Assembly: GCA_963722495.1 (NCBI GenBank)
Contig: CAVRND010000008.1
Span: 124,001-188,000, forward strand
Origin: Hyphomicrobium_A sp963722495
GTDB lineage: Bacteria; Pseudomonadota; Alphaproteobacteria; Rhizobiales; Hyphomicrobiaceae
DNA: 64,000 bases
Reading direction: 5' to 3'
The position numbers were made by a program, and so were the translations under genes. Shown piece after piece: positions 8,750 to 17,138 of the stretch (positions are counted from its first letter, which is position 1; every line of letters begins with the position of its first letter). The notes under the pieces are model-generated. The model was not told where the DNA came from. It did not search any database and saw only the letters and a list, made by a program, of their open reading frames with translations.

Positions 8750-9701
8750 CCGATGCCGGTTGCGAGGCCGCACCGTCGAGGCCCAGCATCAGACGGATGT
8801 TCTGCACCGCGGCACCGGCGGCGCCCTTGCCGAGATTGTCCAGGCGCGCAACGAGCACGGCCTGTTTCAGGTCGGCGCTGCCGAACACGAACAGCTCCAG
8901 CTTGTCGCTGCCGTTGAGATTTTCGGCCGTGAGCCGCGAAGCCTTTGCCGCTGGTTCTTGCACGACGCTCACCAACTCCGATCCGCGATAATGCGCATCG
9001 AGCGCCTGCTCCAGATCGCGCAGGCAAGGCTTGCCGGGCAGGGTATCGAGATGCAGCGGGATCGACACCAGCATGCCCTGCCGGAAGTTGCCCACCGACG
9101 GCACGAAGATCGGCCGCCGCGTCAGGCCGGCATAGACCATCAGCTCCGGCACGTGCTTGTGCTCCATGCCCAAGCCGTAGAGCTCGAACGGCGGCGCGGT
9201 GCCGGCCTCGTAGGCCTCGATCATCGTGCGGCCGCCGCCCGAGTAGCCGCTCACGGCATTGACGGTCAGCGGATAGTCGGCCGGAATGAGGCCCGCATCG
9301 ACCAGCGGCCGGATCAGCGCGATGGCGCCGGTCGGATAGCAGCCGGGATTGGCGACGCGGCGCGCTGCGCGCACCTTGTCCGCCTGCGCGGCGTCGAGCT
9401 CGGCAAATCCATACACCCAGCCGGGTGCCACGCGATGCGCCGTGGAAGCATCGAGAATGCGCGGCGCGTCGGCGCCGAGAGCATCGGCCATGGCGACCGT
9501 TTCCTTGGCCGCATCGTCGGGCAAGCAGAGCACGACGAGATCGACGTCGGCCAGCATCGCTTTGCGCGCGGCCTGATCCTTGCGCAGCGCCGGGTCGATG
9601 CTCTTCACCTCGACGCCGGCAACGCGCGCCAGCCGCTCGCGGATCTCGAGCCCGGTCGTTCCGGCCTCGCCGTCGATGAAGATCTTCGGTTGCGTGCTCA
9701 T
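8727..9701 (-). CDS. argC: N-acetyl-gamma-glutamyl-phosphate reductase, short type
   Basis: A 324-residue arginine biosynthesis enzyme that reduces N-acetylglutamyl-phosphate to the semialdehyde with NADPH. The N-terminus KIFIDGEAGTTGLEIRERL is the type 2 ArgC dinucleotide-binding loop. The active-site cysteine lies in RRVANPGCYPTGAI. GYSGGGRTMIEAYE and VPSVGNFRQGML follow as expected. The distance to rpsI-rplM recalls rhizobial gene order. The 3' ends of argC and ctaA overlap on opposite strands. A TTGACA with an AT-rich block 17 bases later, upstream near 9745-9775, is a possible promoter. Confidence 0.96.
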   Translation of the reverse strand: MSTQPKIFIDGEAGTTGLEIRERLARVAGVEVKSIDPALRKDQAARKAMLADVDLVVLCLPDDAAKETVAMADALGADAPRILDASTAHRVAPGWVYGFAELDAAQADKVRAARRVANPGCYPTGAIALIRPLVDAGLIPADYPLTVNAVSGYSGGGRTMIEAYEAGTAPPFELYGLGMEHKHVPELMVYAGLTRRPIFVPSVGNFRQGMLVSIPLHLDTLPGKPCLRDLEQALDAHYRGSELVSVVQEPAAKASRLTAENLNGSDKLELFVFGSADLKQAVLVARLDNLGKGAAGAAVQNIRLMLGLDGAASQPASAKARQPA

Positions 9702-9817
9702 GGCGTCTGCTTCCGTGGCAGCAAAGCGCTGCGGTTGGCGCCGGCTTAATTCGCCGCGCCCTCCGATGTCAATGTCATGCCGTCAATATAAGACGCGAGC
9801 GGCCGGGCGGGGAGCGG

Positions 9818-10552
9818 CTATGCAAGCCCCAATCGGTGAATAATGCCCTGCCACAGCGTCTCCGAGCACCCGAAGTTGAACGCCTTGCACGTCACCTCGT
9901 GTGAGCCCGAATAGATCATGCCGAGCGCCACCCATAGGATGATCAGCAAGCCGATCCAGGTGATCCACGGGTACTTCACCAGCAGGTTGGCGATGTAATG
10001 CGAGGCGACCGCCATCAGGATGATGGCTATGGCGAGGCCGATGACGAGAACCAGGATCGAGCCCTTGGCGGCGCCGGCGACGGCCAGCACGTTGTCGAGC
10101 GACATCGATACGTCGGCGACTGTGATCAGTCCGACCGCCGACCAGAAGCTGAGCTCGCCATGAGGTTGGTCGCCTGTGTCGGCGTGGGTGTGGTGTGAGC
10201 CGGTGGTGATCTGCAGATACATTTTCCAGCAGACCCATAGCAACAGAAGGCCGCCGGCGAGCGTCAGGCCGATTATGGCCAGCAGCTGCACGGTGATGGC
10301 GGCAAAGAAGATGCGCAGGACCACCGCCGCGGCGATGCCCCAGAAGATCACCCGGCTGCGAATTTCCTTGGGAACGCGCGAGGCGGCCAGACCAACGATG
10401 ATGGCGTTGTCACCCGCCAGCACCAGGTCGATCATGATGATGTTGACGAGGGCGACGAAGTTCTGCCGGTACCAGTCGATGGATACGAGGTGTTGCGCTT
10501 CTTCACCGATGGCCCCGAACAAATAGCCGAGGTCTTGCAGCAACCAATCCAT
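9818..10552 (-). CDS. TerC family integral membrane protein
   Basis: A 244-residue multi-pass membrane protein of the TerC/YkoY family, linked to metal ion (often Mn) export or tellurite tolerance. Family motifs are IIMIDLVLAGDNAIIVGLA near residue 40 and the repeat ADVSMSLDNVLAVAGAA after the central loop; both carry the acidic/Asn residues of this family. A histidine-rich loop (GSHHTHADTG) lies between helices. The start at 10552 has AGGTGAG directly upstream; an open frame extends further 5' but has no family similarity. The role is inferred from the family only. Confidence 0.88.
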   Translation of the reverse strand: MDWLLQDLGYLFGAIGEEAQHLVSIDWYRQNFVALVNIIMIDLVLAGDNAIIVGLAASRVPKEIRSRVIFWGIAAAVVLRIFFAAITVQLLAIIGLTLAGGLLLLWVCWKMYLQITTGSHHTHADTGDQPHGELSFWSAVGLITVADVSMSLDNVLAVAGAAKGSILVLVIGLAIAIILMAVASHYIANLLVKYPWITWIGLLIILWVALGMIYSGSHEVTCKAFNFGCSETLWQGIIHRLGLA

Positions 10553-10655
10553 CTCACCTGCCCTGTCGGATCGCTGCCGGCGGTCGCCGCAGCGTCGTGT
10601 GTCACCCCGGCCGTATGTGGCATTCCCGTGCTGCCCGGGCAAGCCTTCCCGGGCC

Positions 10656-10690
10656 CAAAAAGCGACAGGCCGCCCCGAGAGGCGGCCTGG
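10656..10690 (-). terminator. Intrinsic terminator of the rplM-rpsI operon
   Basis: AGGCCGCC and GGCGGCCT form a perfect 8-bp stem with a 6-base loop. On the minus strand it is followed within a few bases by a run of five T. It lies about 35 bases past the rpsI stop codon, in the correct orientation for that operon. Confidence 0.8.
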
Positions 10691-10721
10691 CACAACATTC
10701 CAACGCAGCTTCGGGCGCTTG

Positions 10722-11201
10722 TTAGCGCTTGGAGAACTGGAAGCTGCGGCGTGCTTTCATGCGGCCGTACTTCTTGCGCTCGACGACACGGCTATCGCGC
10801 GTGAGGAACCCGCCCTTCTTGAGGACGGTGCGCAGGTCCGGCTCGAAGTAGGTGAGCGCCTTGGAGATGCCGTGACGCACGGCGCCGGCCTGACCCGACA
10901 ATCCGCCGCCGACGACCGTGGCATTGATGTCGTACTGCGTGTTGCGGCTGACCGCAGAGAGCGGCTGCTGCAGCAGCATCTGGAGCACAGGACGCGCGAA
11001 GTACTTCGTGTAGTCCTTGTCGTTGATGATGATGGCGCCGCGGCCCGGCTTGATCCAAACGCGGGCCACAGCGTTCTTGCGCTTGCCGGTGGCATAGGCG
11101 CGGCCGAGGCTGTCGAGCTTCTGCACGTGCTGGGGAGCTCCGGCAGGCACTGCGCTCTTGATCTGCTCGAGGTCACCCAAAGACTTGGTTTCTTGCGACA
11201 T
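10722..11201 (-). CDS. rpsI: 30S ribosomal protein S9
   Basis: A 159-residue S9/uS9. The core YATGKRKNAVARVWIKPG, the SGQAGAVRHGISKAL stretch and the basic C-terminal tail RKKYGRMKARRSFQFSKR, which reaches the P-site tRNA, are all present. The N-terminal extension of about 35 residues (MSQETKSLGDL) is normal for alphaproteobacteria. It starts 4 bases after the rplM stop codon, so the two are co-transcribed and likely translationally coupled. A terminator follows. Confidence 0.98.
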   Translation of the reverse strand: MSQETKSLGDLEQIKSAVPAGAPQHVQKLDSLGRAYATGKRKNAVARVWIKPGRGAIIINDKDYTKYFARPVLQMLLQQPLSAVSRNTQYDINATVVGGGLSGQAGAVRHGISKALTYFEPDLRTVLKKGGFLTRDSRVVERKKYGRMKARRSFQFSKR

Positions 11202-11205
11202 CGCC

Positions 11206-11667
11206 TCAGACCCTCGCATTCTTGCGGTTGAGCTTCGCCACGTCGAGCTTTTCGGGACTCTGCGCCGCGTGCGGGTGCTCGGCACCCTTGTAGACTTTGA
11301 GATTGCGCATCAGCTGGCGCTGCAGTGGGCCGCGCTTCAGCATGCGCTCGACCGCCTTCTCGACGACGCGCTCGGGGAACTTACCCTCGAGGATCATGCG
11401 CGGGGTCTGCTCCTTGATGCCGCCGGGGTAGCCGGTATGGCGGTAGTAGACCTTGTCATTGTGCTTATCGCCGGTGAAGACGACCTTGTCGGCGTTGACG
11501 ACGATGATGTTGTCACCGCAGTCGACGTGCGGCGTATAGATCGGCTTGTGCTTGCCCTTGAGGCGCGTGGCGATGAGAGCGGCCAATCGGCCGACGACGA
11601 GACCGTCGGCGTCGATCAGGATCCACTTCTTCACCACCTCGCTAGGCTTAGCGACGAAGGTCGGCAT
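11206..11667 (-). CDS. rplM: 50S ribosomal protein L13
   Basis: A 153-residue L13/uL13. It has the expected KWILIDADGLVVGRLAAL start, YTPHVDCGDNIIVVNADKV, YYRHTGYPGG and the RMLKRGPLQRQLMRNLKVY helix. It is the first gene of the rplM-rpsI operon; the promoter should lie in the AT-richer gap 11668-12043. Confidence 0.98.
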   Translation of the reverse strand: MPTFVAKPSEVVKKWILIDADGLVVGRLAALIATRLKGKHKPIYTPHVDCGDNIIVVNADKVVFTGDKHNDKVYYRHTGYPGGIKEQTPRMILEGKFPERVVEKAVERMLKRGPLQRQLMRNLKVYKGAEHPHAAQSPEKLDVAKLNRKNARV

Positions 11668-12043
11668 TATCGGGCTCCAATGCTGGATCGCCGGAACGGC
11701 GCGCGAGACGCGCTAGCCAAATCCGACGCAAGAGGCGCCTTAAAACCAGATCGGATTCGCGCTGTCAATCGCGATCTCTGGTGCATTTCGTGAAATACAG
11801 CAAAAACAATGGCTTAGAGGTTGTGGTAACAGGATACCGCTCGCGCGGCTAGGCTCGTTGCACTGCGCCCGCAAGTTCTGCCATGCGCTGTGCTTGCGGC
11901 GCACCGCGACTTGGGGCAATTGGCGAAAGTGAGTGAAACTCGCCGGCATGTCGGTCCGCGGCGCGAAAACGTCGCAAACTGGTGGTGGCAATCGCCGTTA
12001 AAAATCGTCATGCACGTACATAAATATCTAGGGAGAAGCTTCG
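11668..12043. other. Intergenic region with divergent promoters
   Basis: 376 bases lie between rplM and a divergent secreted-protein gene. The part just before 12044 (TACATAAATATCTAGGGAG) contains a likely -10 region and a GGGAGA ribosome site. I found no RNA gene or credible open frame. Confidence 0.5.
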
Positions 12044-12568
12044 ATGCGGCACGCTCTGCAATGTTTGATCCTTTCAATGCTGCTGGGCGCCGCAGCACTA
12101 TGCACGGGCGCCGTTGCGCAGGACACGAAGGACGAACCGATCAAGCAGATCAAGCTGACCGAAGCGCAGGTTAAGAGCTTCATCGCCGCCCAGCCGGATC
12201 TCGCCACCGTGGCCCCGAAGCTCCAGGAGGCGGGGGACACCATCGCGCCGGCGCTGCAGTCGGAACTCGACAACATCGCCAAGAAGCACGGATTTGCGAG
12301 CTTCGCGGAGCTGGACGACGTTGCCGCCAACATCTCGATCGTCATGGCGGGGCTCGATTCCAAGTCGGGCGAGTTCACCGAGCCGGTTGAGGCCCTGAAG
12401 AAGGAGCTGACCGACGTGACCGCCGACGCCTCAATCCCCGACGGCGACAAGAAGGAGCTGATCCAAGAGCTGAACGAGGCCATCAACACCACGCCGCGCC
12501 TCGAGCATCTGGAAAATGTCGGATTGGTCAAAGCGCACCGGCAAGAAATCGAAAAGGCGTTACAGTAG
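12044..12568 (+). CDS. Secreted hypothetical protein
   Basis: A 174-residue protein with a clear Sec signal peptide (LILSMLLGAAALCTGAVAQ, cleavage after AVAQ). The mature part is short, acidic and helical, with many Glu/Lys/Asp residues and no cysteine. I do not recognise a named family. The start is well set by GGGAGA seven bases upstream. It precedes the crotonase-family gene by 47 bases and could share a transcript with it. Probably periplasmic. Confidence 0.75.
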   Translation: MRHALQCLILSMLLGAAALCTGAVAQDTKDEPIKQIKLTEAQVKSFIAAQPDLATVAPKLQEAGDTIAPALQSELDNIAKKHGFASFAELDDVAANISIVMAGLDSKSGEFTEPVEALKKELTDVTADASIPDGDKKELIQELNEAINTTPRLEHLENVGLVKAHRQEIEKALQ

Positions 12569-12615
12569 TATCGTAGGCCATACCCAGACATACCTAGAGG
12601 AGACGAGGACGTCTG

Positions 12616-13452
12616 ATGCAGGACCGAACGGTAGTGGCCGCCAAAGCCAAGATCGGCTCCGACCCGCTGCTCCTCATCGATCGGCCGCTGGCGGGGGTTG
12701 CGCTCGTCACCTTGAACCGCCCGGACACACGCAACAGCCTGTCGCTCGACATGATCGACCGGCTGCACGCGCGCTTCACCCGGCTCGCCTCCGACCGCAC
12801 CGTCTCGGCCGTCGTACTGGCCGCCAACGGGCCCGTGTTCTGCGCCGGCCACGACCTCAAGGAGCTGACCGTCCACCGCGCCGATGCCGACAAGGGCCTC
12901 GCATTCTACACCGAGGCCATGACGCGCTGCGCGGCCATGATGCAGGCGATCGTCGCCTGCCCCAAGCCGGTGATCGCCGCCGTCAACGGCACCGCCACCG
13001 CCGCCGGCTGCCAGCTTGTGGCCACCTGCGACCTCGCCGTCGCCGCGACCGAAGCCAAATTCTGCACTCCCGGCGTCAATATTGGTCTCTTCTGCTCGAC
13101 GCCGATGGTGGCCTTGTCGCGCAACGTTGGCCGCAAGCGCGCCATGGAGATGCTGCTGCTCGGCGACATGCTCTCGGCTGCCGATGCCGCCGACTACGGT
13201 CTCGTCAATCGCGTCGTTGCCGCCGACCGTGTGCTTGATGAGGCGCTGAACCTGGCCGGCAAGATCGCCGCCAAGTCGCCGCTCACCGTCGCCATGGGGA
13301 AGGCCGCCTTCTACGCCCAGGCCGAAATGCCGCTCAAGGAAGCCTACGCTTATACGGCGAAGGTGATGGTCGACAACATGATGGCGCGCGACGCGGAGGA
13401 GGGCATAAGCGCCTTCCTCGACAAGCGTAAGCCGGAGTGGAAGGGCAGCTAG
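12616..13452 (+). CDS. Enoyl-CoA hydratase/isomerase family protein, ECHDC3-like
   Basis: A 278-residue crotonase-fold protein. The CoA/oxyanion-hole strands are seen as FCAGHDLKEL and NGTATAAGCQLVATCDLAVA. In true enoyl-CoA hydratases two glutamates act as catalytic acid and base. Here the first position is Gln (AAGCQ) and the second is Gly (TPGVNIGLFCS). The same pattern is, as I recall it, found in the ECHDC3 group. So the fold and acyl-CoA binding are well supported, but classical hydratase activity is doubtful. AGGAG lies upstream of the ATG. A glyoxalase-like and a CoA-binding protein gene follow closely, suggesting an operon. Confidence 0.85.
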   Translation: MQDRTVVAAKAKIGSDPLLLIDRPLAGVALVTLNRPDTRNSLSLDMIDRLHARFTRLASDRTVSAVVLAANGPVFCAGHDLKELTVHRADADKGLAFYTEAMTRCAAMMQAIVACPKPVIAAVNGTATAAGCQLVATCDLAVAATEAKFCTPGVNIGLFCSTPMVALSRNVGRKRAMEMLLLGDMLSAADAADYGLVNRVVAADRVLDEALNLAGKIAAKSPLTVAMGKAAFYAQAEMPLKEAYAYTAKVMVDNMMARDAEEGISAFLDKRKPEWKGS

Positions 13453-13498
13453 CCCTAAGATCCCCAGCCTATAACGGACGCGACCTGAGGAGGCCTGC

Positions 13499-13924
13499 AT
13501 GGAGCCGCGACTGTCGCTCATCACGCTCGGCGTCGCCGATGTGGGCCGCGCGAGAAAATTCTACGAGGCGCTCGGGTTCACAGCGGGCAGCGGCTCGCAG
13601 GACAGCGTCGCGTTCCTCGACGCCGGCGGCGTGGTGCTTGCCCTATTCGGCCGTGCGTCGTTGGCAGAGGACGCAGCGATCGACGATAGCGCGCCCGGTT
13701 TCTCCGGTGTTGCGTTGGCGCACAATGCGCGTAGCGAGGCCGATGTCGATAAAGCGCTTGCTGACGCCGTCGCCGCTGGCGCCAAACTGATCAAGCCTGC
13801 TGGCAAGACGTTCTGGGGCGGCTATTCCGGCTACTTCGCCGATCTCGACGGCCACTTGTGGGAGGTGGCGCACAACCCCTATTTCACGTTCGACGCCGAC
13901 GGCCGCGTCATCCTCGATATGTGA
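13499..13924 (+). CDS. VOC (glyoxalase/bleomycin resistance/dioxygenase) family protein
   Basis: A 141-residue single-module vicinal-oxygen-chelate protein. The paired beta-alpha-beta units are visible from SLITLGVADVGRARKFYEAL and from GKTFWGGYSGYFADLDGHLW to the C-terminal WEVAHNP. The Glu in LWEVAHN is at the usual metal-ligand position, and a histidine at the N-terminal ligand position is missing (LITLGVAD). Substrate unknown. GAGGAGG lies just before the ATG. It lies 46 bases after the crotonase gene. Confidence 0.85.
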   Translation: MEPRLSLITLGVADVGRARKFYEALGFTAGSGSQDSVAFLDAGGVVLALFGRASLAEDAAIDDSAPGFSGVALAHNARSEADVDKALADAVAAGAKLIKPAGKTFWGGYSGYFADLDGHLWEVAHNPYFTFDADGRVILDM

Positions 13925-13936
13925 GCCCCGCCGAGC

Positions 13937-14482
13937 ATGACCCCGCCACTCGCCAACCACGAGCGCTACAGCGACGACTACATCGCCGACATCCTGCGCG
14001 ATGCGCGCGTCTTCGCCTTCGTCGGCGCCAGCGCCAACGCGAGCCGGCCGAGCTACTTCGCGATGAAGTATCTGCTCGGCAAGGGCTATACGATCCACCC
14101 CGTCAATCCGGGCGTTGCCGGTCAGAAGATCCTCGGCCAGCTCGTCTATGCCTCGCTCGCCGACGTGCCAGCGCCCGTCGACGTCATCGACGTCTTCCGC
14201 ACATCGGAAGCGGCGCTGGAGGTGTCGCGCGAGGCGATCGCGCTCAAAGACAAGCTTGGCCTCAAGGTGCTGTGGATGCAGCTCGGCGTGCGCAACGACG
14301 TGGCGGCGCAAGAAGCCGAGGCCGCCGGACTCAAGGTCATCATGAACCGCTGCCCGAAGATTGAGTATGGCCGCCTCTCCGGCGAGATCGCCTGGGCCGG
14401 CGTCAACTCCGGCACCATCTCTAGCGTGCGGCCGAAGCTGGCGCCGAACGGCGTGCAAAGCCTCAGCCTCGGCAAACGCTAG
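13937..14482 (+). CDS. CoA-binding domain protein (YccU-like)
   Basis: A 181-residue protein with a Rossmann-type CoA_binding_2 domain. VFAFVGASANASRPSYF is the nucleotide-binding loop, KGYTIHPVNPG the second strand, and DVIDVFRTSE, KVLWMQLGVRN and VIMNRCPKIEYGRL are motifs of the YccU family. This matches the length and order of the alphaproteobacterial homologues, which are often near enoyl-CoA hydratase genes as here. Role unknown; CoA binding is by family only. It starts 12 bases after the VOC gene stop. Confidence 0.88.
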   Translation: MTPPLANHERYSDDYIADILRDARVFAFVGASANASRPSYFAMKYLLGKGYTIHPVNPGVAGQKILGQLVYASLADVPAPVDVIDVFRTSEAALEVSREAIALKDKLGLKVLWMQLGVRNDVAAQEAEAAGLKVIMNRCPKIEYGRLSGEIAWAGVNSGTISSVRPKLAPNGVQSLSLGKR

Positions 14483-14607
14483 GCTGCTCCGAGGGCGCCC
14501 TCCTTAAGCGCGCCTCCGGCGCGACTTCCAAACTTTGTAAGTCGCCTTGTCTCGTCAGCGGCGCGCCCTACGTAGCGAGCATAAGAAACTTGCGAACGGA
14601 GACGGCA

Positions 14608-15402
14608 ATGATCGATGCGACGCGGATCTTGGACATGCTGGTCGGCGGCCAGGTGGCAGCGAACCAAGCGCCGGCGCCCTACGGCATGCCGCAACAGCAG
14701 TCTCAGCAGCCGGGCGGCAACGATCTGCTCGAGCGCGCGCGCGGCATGCTTGGCGGCGTTACGGGCGGCGGCTTTGGCGGTGGCCTCGCCGGCGGCATCG
14801 CGGCGGGCGCTGTCACGTCGTTGCTGCTCGGCTCCAAGGTCGGCCGCGAATTGGCCGGCGACGCGCTGAAGCTTGGCGCCGCCGCGGCGCTGGGCGGTCT
14901 CGCCTACCGCGCCTACAGCAACTACCGAAGCGGCCAGCCGGTGGGAGCCAACACTTCCAGCCCCTCGGTGCCGTCGGTGCCGCCGAGCCCGCTGCCGGCA
15001 GCGACGCCAGCGAACGACCATGCGCTGCTGCTCGTGCGCGCGATGATCGCGGCCGCGCTTTCCGACGGCACGCTCGATGCGACCGAGCGCGAGCACATCG
15101 TTGGCCGCCTGGCCGCCGCGGGTATCGATCCCGCCGAGTTGCGCTTCCTCGACGACGAGATTGCGCGTCCGTTGTCGCCCAACCAGTTCGCGGCTGCCGC
15201 GCCCAACCCCGAGCAGCGCGCCGAGATCTATCTCGCCAGTGCGCTGGCCATCGACGCCGACACTGAATCCGAGCGCGCATATCTCCGCTATCTCGCGGCG
15301 ACGCTGCAGCTCGACGACAAGCTCATCGCCCACCTCGACGACGCCGTGCGCGGCGCCAAATCCGGCGCAAGCGCACCGCCGAAGAAGCTGGCCGCGGGCT
15401 AG
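14608..15402 (+). CDS. DUF533/TerB-like tellurite-resistance family protein
   Basis: A 264-residue protein with a glycine-rich, probably membrane-inserting N-terminal half (GGVTGGGFGGGLAGGIAAG, then LGGLAYRAYSNY). A Pro/Ser linker follows, then a helical TerB/DjlA-type domain (LVRAMIAAALSDGTLDATER, LASALAIDADTESERAYLRY). The acidic residues at the helix turns (DGTLDATE, DADTESE) are the metal-binding positions of this fold. It resembles E. coli YebE in layout. The start at 14608 is chosen because GGAG sits about eight bases upstream. Confidence 0.85.
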   Translation: MIDATRILDMLVGGQVAANQAPAPYGMPQQQSQQPGGNDLLERARGMLGGVTGGGFGGGLAGGIAAGAVTSLLLGSKVGRELAGDALKLGAAAALGGLAYRAYSNYRSGQPVGANTSSPSVPSVPPSPLPAATPANDHALLLVRAMIAAALSDGTLDATEREHIVGRLAAAGIDPAELRFLDDEIARPLSPNQFAAAAPNPEQRAEIYLASALAIDADTESERAYLRYLAATLQLDDKLIAHLDDAVRGAKSGASAPPKKLAAG

Positions 15403-15490
15403 CTAGGCCTTGCTCCAGTCTGCCGCGGAACGGCTCCTGCGCTCTCGCGTTGTGCAGCGGGGAGGAAAACAGACCAAGGAGTCCGTAAAA

Positions 15491-15802
15491 ATGAAGACAT
15501 CCATCCTCGCCGCGGCGGCTGCCGTTGCCGTCGGTCTTATCGCCAGCGCCGCCCTCGCGCAGGAAGCCGGTTTTGGAAACGACCCCAATGCATCCAAGAA
15601 CCAAGTACCGGCCCCGAGCGTGAACAACGCCGCCGATCCGGCTGCCGGCAACCCGGGCTCTGCCGCGCAGGTCCCGACCGCGCCGCAGAAGCAGGAAGAC
15701 CTCTATGACAACGGTTCCAGCGGTGCCAGCACCGGTGAAGCGGGCAGCGGCGCGGCCAAGCCGCCGCAGATGAAACCGCAGACCTCGAACCCGTCTCCGT
15801 AA
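15491..15802 (+). CDS. Small secreted hypothetical protein
   Basis: A 103-residue protein. The signal peptide (ILAAAAAVAVGLIASAALAQ) is followed by a low-complexity mature region rich in Pro, Asn, Ala and Gly with no predicted fold. AAGGAG precedes the ATG and a strong terminator follows, so this is a complete single-gene transcript. Probably periplasmic; function unknown. Confidence 0.75.
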   Translation: MKTSILAAAAAVAVGLIASAALAQEAGFGNDPNASKNQVPAPSVNNAADPAAGNPGSAAQVPTAPQKQEDLYDNGSSGASTGEAGSGAAKPPQMKPQTSNPSP

Positions 15803-15821
15803 CCATAGCGGCAGACGCGAT

Positions 15822-15854
15822 GAATGCCCGCTGCCTGACCAGCGGGCATTTTTC
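15822..15854 (+). terminator. Intrinsic terminator
   Basis: ATGCCCGCT and AGCGGGCAT form a 9-bp stem with an 8-base loop, followed by TTTTTCG. It lies about 20 bases after the stop of the secreted-protein gene. Confidence 0.9.
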
Positions 15855-16196
15855 GTTTGGCACAGCCGATGCGTGGAACGGCCGGCTGCGGCCGTTCAGC
15901 AGGATTAGGTGCGGTACCGTACCTGTGATAGTCTCGAATTACTCACGCAGCACCGAGCCCGCTCCCGCTCAGCGGACTTTGCCTCCCTCGTCGATCATCG
16001 CGTTTTGTTGCGCGTGTGAGGATTGATCGACAGCTCGGGACATAAGCGACCACCCAAGGTCGCATTGCCCCCGGCCGTTCGCGCTTTGCCGCGCCTCTAT
16101 ACGTCGTGCAACGCCCAAGCTTCGAAGGGATGGCATCGGGATTCCGACCATCGCCAGACAAGCGCGCGAATGAGCATCTTTTAGGTGGAGGTCGGT
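15855..16196. other. Intergenic region
   Basis: About 340 bases without a credible gene. A short palindrome GGTACCGTACC lies near 15912. The end holds the GGTGGAGGT ribosome site for the gene at 16197. Otherwise nothing recognised. Confidence 0.4.
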
Positions 16197-16439
16197 ATGG
16201 ACACGCAAGCACTGCTCAGCGAGCAGCGACGCATCGGCGACGAGTTCCGGAGTGTCGAAAAGACGGTGCTGGAATTCAAGAATTTGCTCTCCCGCTCAGG
16301 CTTGACGACACCCACGCGCGCGCGGGCGGAGGCCATGTTGTCGTCCAGCAGCAGCGAATTGGTCCGCCTCGGCCAGCGACGGCTCGAGCTCGATGCATCC
16401 GTCACGTCTTTGCGGTCGACTAAAATCTCCGCACTCTGA
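16197..16439 (+). CDS. Small coiled-coil hypothetical protein
   Basis: An 80-residue, highly charged, mostly helical protein with a heptad-like spacing of hydrophobics (LLSEQRRIGDEFRSVEKTVL). The ATG is preceded by GGAGG five bases upstream. It begins a cluster of four small same-strand genes with short gaps or overlaps. No known family recognised. Confidence 0.65.
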   Translation: MDTQALLSEQRRIGDEFRSVEKTVLEFKNLLSRSGLTTPTRARAEAMLSSSSSELVRLGQRRLELDASVTSLRSTKISAL

Positions 16440-16453
16440 AAGGACAATCGCTC

Positions 16454-16630
16454 ATGCTTGTGTGGTTCACGCCCCAGATCGTCGTTCTCCTCGGTCTCAT
16501 CGCCGTCAGCGTCGGCTATGCGATCTACCATGCGTATGCGTACCCGCCGGCCAAACTGCAGACTGTGGCCATCGGCGTCTCCGGCGGCACGACCCCTCCC
16601 GGCGTTTCCCCGCGCCGGTGGCGCGCATGA
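16454..16630 (+). CDS. Small membrane protein
   Basis: A 58-residue peptide with a single membrane segment near the N-terminus (IVVLLGLIAVSVGYAIYHAY) and a short basic tail. AAAGGA lies ten bases upstream of the ATG. Its TGA overlaps the ATG of the next gene (ATGA), which indicates translational coupling. Function unknown. Confidence 0.55.
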   Translation: MLVWFTPQIVVLLGLIAVSVGYAIYHAYAYPPAKLQTVAIGVSGGTTPPGVSPRRWRA

Positions 16631-16902
16631 CGGAAACGTCGAACCAAAGGTCGGTGACGTTCGCGCATCCGTTTTCCTTGGAGGGCATCGAAGGAATGTA
16701 TCCGCCGGGAACCTACGCAATCTCGGAAACGCGCGAGCAGGTCGAGGGACTGTCCTTCATCGGCTACCGGCGGACGAAGACGACGATCGAGCTGCCGGGC
16801 TCAAACCCGGCGTACGTCTCGCGGCAGCTAGTCGAGGTCGAGCCCGACGAGCTGGCGGCGGCCTTGGCGCGCGACGCACGGGGGGATCATGGCCAGCCAT
16901 AA
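16627..16902 (+). CDS. Hypothetical protein of a rhizobial-type small-protein cluster
   Basis: A 91-residue soluble protein. The middle (FSLEGIEGMYPPGTYAI, then VEGLSFIGYRRTKTTIEL) recalls small uncharacterised proteins of Hyphomicrobiales. It overlaps the preceding gene by ATGA and the next gene by 14 bases. No catalytic motif is visible. Confidence 0.65.
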   Translation: MTETSNQRSVTFAHPFSLEGIEGMYPPGTYAISETREQVEGLSFIGYRRTKTTIELPGSNPAYVSRQLVEVEPDELAAALARDARGDHGQP

Positions 16903-17095
16903 GTTCAAGGTCGGCCAGACGGTCGGCTATGCGCGCTCGCATATCGGCATGGTGCCCTCGGCGCGATCGTACAAGATCGTGCAGCTGATGCCGGCCGAGG
17001 GCCGCGAGAAGCTCTATCGCATCAAAGCGGTCGCCGAGGTGTTCGAGCGCGTGGCCAGGGAGAGCGAGCTGTCTATCACTACCGCGGCAGGCTGA
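16889..17095 (+). CDS. Hypothetical protein, SH3-like small family
   Basis: A 68-residue basic protein. KFKVGQTVGYARS, YKIVQLMPAEGREKLYRIKA and ERVARESEL match the pattern of a widespread small Hyphomicrobiales family that I know only as uncharacterised. It is probably all-beta and cytoplasmic. It overlaps the upstream gene by 14 bases, with GGGGGAT as ribosome site. Confidence 0.7.
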   Translation: MASHKFKVGQTVGYARSHIGMVPSARSYKIVQLMPAEGREKLYRIKAVAEVFERVARESELSITTAAG

Positions 17096-17138
17096 TTTTA
17101 GACAGGCAAAGTGGCGTTCAGACCATTAGGAGATCGTC

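Noticed and set aside
12028..13524. Long minus-strand open frame across the secreted-protein and crotonase genes
   Set aside because: It spans two clearly coding plus-strand genes with good ribosome sites; the translation lacks any domain and merely reflects high GC.
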